From Mytilinidion resinicola (Eukaryota > Ascomycota > Dothideomycetes > Mytilinidiales > Mytilinidiaceae): a stretch of DNA of 64,000 nt. The DNA lies in NCBI RefSeq assembly GCF_010093595.1, contig NW_022985457.1, positions 358,844 to 422,843 on the forward strand, in the 5' to 3' direction. The notes under the pieces were generated by a model. It ran no database searches, was not told where the DNA came from, and worked only from the letters and a program-made list of their open reading frames with translations. The translations under genes and the position numbers were made by a program. The first letter of the stretch is position 1. Every line of letters starts with the position of its first letter. This document shows, piece by piece, positions 59,615-64,000 of the stretch.

Positions 59615-59720
59615 TGCGAGAATTGTGAAGGAACGCCTTACCGGCGTAACAGCTGAAGATTGCGGAGAGTGATCGTGGTGTCCTCCATCGGAGTATCCAC
59701 GACGATCCATACCTTTCGCC

Positions 59721-62298
59721 ATGGATTTGCCAGTGCGACCAGGCTTGCGATCTGGCGCGGCGCACATCCACCAAGAAGGATCACGCTTCGGAACTACGCA
59801 GGTGACGGGCGGTTCAGTCTTCCAAGGCAACTTTAGTGGAGTTACTATCAGTGAGCTTATGCCGGCTGCTGTCCTGGTTTCAATACTAACGACGATCAGA
59901 TTCCACAGCACGGCCCGACTTTGCTGGCCAGTTCTCCCACTCCTCGCTTGAACCGGTGAAGGCATACGTTCCGCGAGCCTTCCTACGCGACGAGATTAAG
60001 ACACAGCTGTGCGACGATGCTGCAGACACAAACACGAAGACGCTTGTCGTCTGGGGACTCGGCGGCGCTGGGAAAACACAGCTGGTGCTAGACTACGTGC
60101 GACAGTACCGCACCGACTACAAGGCAACGTTCTGGATCGAGGCCGGACGGAAGGAGTCGCTCGAGCGAGACTTTGTCAACCTCTATCAGACGCTGTTTGG
60201 CGTGCAGATGGTCGCTGGGCAAGAGACAGTTAGTGTTGACAGTGCTGTGATAGGAGTGAAGAGCTGGTTTTCTAGTCAGCGAGGGCCGTGGCTGATAGTG
60301 TTTGATGGCGCCGACATAATCGAGAACGAAGAGGTCACCGAATACATTGACATCAAGCGCTTTATTCCTGACGTGGCATCACTACATATTATCGTTACAA
60401 GCCGGAGCAGTACGGCAAAGGACATGACACGACTAGAAGGGGTGCAGGTTGGTGATATGGAGGAGGCCCAGGCTGCGGAGCTGTTCTACAAGTACTCTCG
60501 GCTACGGCGTGATAATCAAGACATCGAACATGAAGTCAGGGCTATTGTCAAAGAGCTCGGGTATCTGGCGCTAGCGGTCACTCTTGCTTCCACATATGTA
60601 GGGAGAACTCCGCGGCTACAGTCGGATGTTAAGGCATACCTCCCGGAATACAGACAGCGCCGGCGCGAACTACTAAAGCGAAAACCCGAGAGTCTCATCC
60701 ATCAGTACAGCGAGAGTGTGCTTACTACATGGGAAACGTCATACCACGCTATTCACGAGCAGAGTTCCGAGGCGTCAACACTTATGACCATGTTGTCATT
60801 TTTCAGCTTCGATGATATTTTTCTGCAGCTGTTTGGGACTAGCAGGCAACTAGAAAGTACGAGATCGACAGGTAGTGCTATTGAAGTCTCTTCTACGCCG
60901 ACGGAGGATATCTACAAGCTAGAGGGGTGCTTTGAGATGTTGCAGAGATATTCGTTTGTGCAATGGAAAGAGGATCAACAAAGCTACGCAATGCACAAGC
61001 TGGTACACGCTTGGGGCTACGACAGGCTCACGGAAGATGAGCAACACAGGTTCAGTGTCACCACTTTTAAGCTTGTTGTGAAAGCAATCAATGGCTGCGG
61101 GAATACGCCAGAAGAGAAGCTCCGGCTGGTGCCGCATGTAATGGCGAACTTCGCGATGCTTGGCGGTACCGGACGCGCATGGGATCAAGCAGCAGATGGC
61201 ACGCTTAACGAACTAGTATTAGCAGGGGTATTTATTGCTAATATTGGGCGGTTGCCGGAAGGACGTGTAATTCAGGAGTTTATATGGAATGAGAAGCGTC
61301 GACTCCTTGGCGAGGAACATCCAGACACCATCTCGGCGATGTACAACCTCGCAGTCACGCTCGGATACCAAGGCCAGCTGGACGAGGCGGCGAAGATGAA
61401 GAAGGAGGTGCTTGAGAAGAGGAGGCGCATCCTCGGCGAGGAACACCCAGACACGATCTTGGTAATGAGTAACCTTGCACAGACGCTCGGAGACCAAGGC
61501 CAGGTGGACGAGGCGGCGAAGATAAAGAAGGAGGTACTAGAAAAGAGGATGCGCATCCTTGGCGAAGAACATCTAGACACGATCTCAGCAATAGGTAACC
61601 TCGCAGTCACGCTCGGAGACCAAGGCCAGCTGGACGAGGCGGCGAAGATGAAGAAGGAGGTGTTCGAGAAGATGAGGCGCATCCTCGGTGAGGAACATTC
61701 ATATACAATGTCGGCGATGAGCAACCTTGCGTCCACGCTTGAAGACCAAGGCCAGCGGGTTGAGGCGGCGAAGATGCAGAAGGAGGTGCTAGAGAAGATG
61801 AGGCGTATTCTCGGTGAGGAACATCCTTCCACAATCTCGGCGATGAACAACCTCGCAGTCACGCTCGGAGACCAAGGCCAGCTGGACGAGGCGGCGAAGA
61901 TGAAGAAGGAGGTACTCGAAAATAGGAGGCGCATCCTCGGTGAGGAACACTTAGACACGATCTTAGCAATGAGTAACCTTGCAAAGACGCTCGGAGACCA
62001 AGGCCAGCTAGATGAGGCGGCGAAGATAAAGAAGGAGGTGTTTGAGAAGAGGAGGCGCATCCTCGGCGAGGAACATCCTTCCACAATGTCGGCGATGAGC
62101 AACCTTGCGTCCACGCTTGAAGATCAAGGCCAGCTGGTCGAGGCGGCGAAGATGTTCAAGGAGGTGTTCGAGAAGATGAGGCGTATTCTCGGCGAGGAAC
62201 ATCCACACACAATCTTAGTAATGAGCAACCTTGCACAGACGCTCGGAGACCAAGGCCAGCTAGACGAGGCGGCGAAGAACATCCAGACACAATCTTAG
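59721..62298 (+). CDS. NB-ARC/TPR STAND protein (fungal NLR-like) 2, repeat-array frameshift
   Basis: Exon 1 is 59721-59850 and exon 2 is 59900-62298, joined by a 49-bp phase-1 intron, giving 842 aa. A short N-terminus with VTGGSVFQGNFSGVTIN, a glycine/asparagine linker usual in fungal NLRs, precedes the NB-ARC. The P-loop is VWGLGGAGKTQL (about K102), followed by PWLIVFDGAD, LHIIVTSRSS and GYLALAVTLA. The C-terminal third is eight nearly identical 42-aa TPRs (GEEHPDT...NLAxTLGDQGQLDEAAK), each 126 bp. In the ninth unit 46 bp are missing near 62277, so the frame shifts and stops at 62298, whereas another TPR and tail (to 62489) continue in a different frame. High DNA identity between repeats implies recent amplification or concerted evolution. 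The gene is flanked on both sides by related transposon remnants. Confidence 0.85.
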
Positions 62299-62330
62299 AA
62301 ATGAGCAACCTTGCAAAGACGCTTGGAGAC
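61297..62330 (+). repeat. 126-bp TPR-coding tandem array (8 full units)
   Basis: The anchor GAACAT recurs at 61315, then every 126 bp up to 62197 (61441 reads GAACAC), and next at 62277 instead of the expected 62323. The unit-to-unit identity is high, with most changes confined to a few variable codon positions. This is the high-internal-conservation pattern described for fungal incompatibility-type NLRs. Confidence 0.88.
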
Positions 62331-62489
62331 CAAGGCCAGCTAGACGAGGCAATAACGTTATCAGATGTAGCCGTACAGAAAATGAAGCGGATTCATAGCG
62401 ACAAACACCCCCATACAAAATTTGCTATCAGAACCCTAACTCAACTTACTGCTAGCAAAGCTATATATACAGCGGTAGCTACAGAATAA

Positions 62490-62813
62490 GGGGTAAAAAG
62501 AAGCAAAGTTCGCTATAAGGTGCTAGAGCGCCTATACAGTATATAGACCTACGTATAGCATGCTATTCGCATGCGAACTCCGTTCGGGCCTAGTGCCCTT
62601 ACGTGTTCGCCTTACGGAAGCACATATGCATCCTTCGCGGAGCCCCCTCCGGGTTTCCTTAAGGATTCGTTTCTTAATACACTATTATCATCAATTCTAT
62701 CTATAAGCCCCCTACCGTGCACTCTCCTCTAATACTACTACTATTTAAGTTAAAAGTCTAAAAAAAGTTATATAAGTTAAGAGATAAACTCTTAAGGTAT
62801 TAAGAATACAATA
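62490..62813. other. repeat-derived AT-rich spacer
   Basis: Contains small palindromes near 62565-62620 (for example GCATGCTATTCGCATGC) and an AT-rich stretch to 62813. No gene. Looks like decayed repeat DNA. Confidence 0.45.
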
Positions 62814-63656
62814 AGGGGAGCGCTACTCGTACACCCCCTTTTCACTACACGTACACCCCCTTTTCACTACACGTACACCCCCCCCTCTTGGCGCTTCACC
62901 ACCTTCTAATTGGCTCGGAACACTGTTCCGTAGCCTCCGATTCGCTCGCTTAACTCGCTCACTAATTCCGAATGCTCTCTCCAAATGCGGCCATGTACAA
63001 CACAAGCAATCACATAATGCCAATTTGTATAGCCTTATGTACGAGCTCACGTACGAGCTTGTCACGGTATTGATCATGGCCTCCCTCTAAGCATCAATCC
63101 CCTGACACCTTGTTGCCGCATACGTGCGCACGCGTGCGCCACGCGCCTGCCACCTGATTCCCGATTCTGTTAGGGCCACGCGCTATGTGCGAGCCCCTTT
63201 TCTCGTCCTGTATATAGCCTGGCTCCCGTCCCTAATTCAATTCGGCATCTTGACGTCTTGTAACCAACCACGGTAATAGCACGTAGTTATCCTTTGAATC
63301 TGATACTTGTCTATCTCGCGTTCAAATGCCCGATACATCGTCACCGTGACAGAGCTCATGTATAGCCTCACGTACGAGCTCACGTACAAGCTCACGTACG
63401 AGCTCATGTATAGCCTCACGTACGAGCTCACGTACGGCCTCGTGTGTAGCATCACGTACGGCCTCGCGTATAGCATCACGTACGGCCTCGTATATAGCAT
63501 CACGTGTAGAGAGACGTAAAGGTGAATGCCTGGAGGAAGGTCCGGGCTCTCCGAGCCAATTAGAAGGTGGTGAAGCGCCAAGAGGAGGGGGGTGTACGTG
63601 TAGCGATTAGGGGGTGTACGTGTAGTGAAAAGGGGGTGTACGAGTAGCGCTCCCCT
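62814..63656. mobile_element. 843-bp non-autonomous TIR element
   Basis: The ends AGGGGAGCGCTACTCGTACA (left) and its reverse complement (right) are perfect inverted repeats that extend, with a few indels, for about 100 bp on each side (CACCCCC boxes, CTTGGCGCTTCACCACCTTC, TCTAATTGGCTCGG). The interior holds subterminal repeats and a GC-rich centre but no transposase. The left side is preceded by TA; the right side by ATAA, so a TA duplication is possible but not proven. It shares termini and subterminal repeats with the transposase-bearing relic at 58761-59640, which indicates the same family. Confidence 0.82.
63355..63510. repeat. subterminal GAGCTCACGTAC-type repeat array
   Basis: At least ten tandem or alternating copies of a roughly 12-bp unit (GAGCTCACGTAC / GCCTCGTGTATAGCATCACGTAC variants) make the right-hand subterminal part of the element. 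Frames through it spell repetitive peptides but are not genes. Confidence 0.75.
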
Positions 63657-63911
63657 ATAATAACTATATAAGTTTAGGGAAGTACTATATTAAGTTAACT
63701 ATAACTGTGCTCTTTGTTGTTACGAACCACGCAACCAGAACCGCACACAAACCTATAAGGGATATAAGAAGAACGGACTGGAAGGGAATCAGGAACCCAA
63801 GGATCAAGTGATTAGAGTCACGTGACGTTCTCTGTCTGATCTGTAGGGGTAAGCGAGCAGAGGAAGCAGAGTAAAGGTGCTCTCGTTGATCTGGGACGAT
63901 AAGAGTTATCA
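63657..63911. other. spacer, nothing recognised
   Basis: Between the TIR element and the minisatellite. No gene. AT-rich just after the element. Confidence 0.5.
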
Positions 63912-64000
63912 GAGCAGAGCAAGCAGAGCAAGCAGAGCAAGCAGAGCAAGCAGAGCAAGCAGAGCAAGCAGAGCAAGCAGAGCAAGCAGAGCAAGCAGAG
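63912..64000. repeat. 9-bp minisatellite (AGAGCAAGC)n, runs off window
   Basis: Nearly perfect tandem copies of a 9-bp unit, about nine in view. The array continues past the window edge, so its full size cannot be seen. Confidence 0.9.

Larger units (their letters stand above)
58761..59640 (-). mobile_element. truncated Fot1/pogo-type transposon relic
   Basis: The end near 58761 (GGGGGAGGGATGAACGC...CACCCCC) is a degraded version of the inverted terminus of the element at 62814-63656, including the downstream CTTGGCGCTTCAC and TCTAATTGGCTC blocks. Next comes a subterminal array of ACGTGAGCT-type repeats (about 58895-59000), then the transposase fragment on the minus strand. The other terminus was not found before the NLR gene, so this side is truncated. 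The catalytic C-terminal half of the transposase is missing, so it cannot be autonomous. Confidence 0.75.

Noticed and set aside
61272..62114. 280-codon minus-strand frame
   Set aside because: Exact antisense shadow of the 126-bp TPR repeats; repetitive in step with them.
63237..63581. 114-codon frame with repeated YVSSYV-type peptide
   Set aside because: It is a translation of the subterminal transposon repeats and lacks a plausible gene context. The similar frames near 58819-59163 were rejected for the same reason.
63912..64000. CRISPR-like direct repeats
   Set aside because: The unit is only 9 bp with no spacers; a minisatellite in a eukaryotic genome.

Overview
This window comes from a filamentous ascomycete (Pezizomycotina). 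The evidence is many short introns (about 46-80 bp, GTNNGT donors, CTAAC-type branch sites), a PDR-type ABC pump, a hybrid histidine kinase, secreted GH15 glucoamylase, fungal STAND/NLR proteins and Fot1/pogo-like transposon debris. The density of 2EXR/F-box-like and DUF7587-like families would fit Dothideomycetes, but that is inference. I rebuilt gene models by joining open frames at canonical splice sites and checking that the phases add up.

Layout. 0-5 kb: a possible small Cys-rich gene, a tandem repeat and a secreted glucoamylase (-). 5-12.3 kb: three copies of one 2EXR/F-box-like family (one frameshifted, one open, one clearly decayed), with a fumarylacetoacetase-fold hydrolase and a VOC-fold dioxygenase-like gene between copies two and three. 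13.2-16.7 kb: hybrid histidine kinase (-). 17.4 kb: a 175-bp MITE. 19.1-24.3 kb: full-size PDR ABC transporter. 25.7-31.4 kb: PEP carboxykinase and a TAPT1/EMP65-like membrane protein. 32-38 kb: small charged or coiled-coil genes (one interrupted), a fold-back/MITE cluster, and a 2EXR-like protein with a GATA-like C-terminal finger. 38.7-46.1 kb: a serine beta-lactamase-like hydrolase (-), then a nine-exon NB-ARC/TPR protein. 46.9-58.7 kb: a conserved housekeeping block with DBF4, ATG12, ketopantoate hydroxymethyltransferase (-), UBC8, an NmrA/isoflavone-reductase-like oxidoreductase and a DUF7587-like protein (-). 58.8-64 kb: accessory DNA, namely a truncated pogo-type transposase, a second NB-ARC protein with near-identical 126-bp TPR repeats, an 843-bp non-autonomous TIR element and a 9-bp minisatellite running off the end.

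The most unusual signals are: (1) the UBC8 gene, whose conserved reading frame is recovered only with a 3-nt exon and a 1-nt exon; (2) the TE-flanked NLR whose repeat array carries a 46-bp deletion that shifts its frame; (3) the GATA-like finger joined to a 2EXR-like domain; and (4) the local family of 2EXR paralogues at three stages of decay.

The genes do not form one pathway. Central metabolism (PEPCK, glucoamylase, pantothenate), cell-cycle control (DBF4), autophagy (ATG12), ubiquitin (UBC8), signalling (histidine kinase) and drug efflux (ABC) are interleaved with self/non-self-recognition-type genes and repeats.
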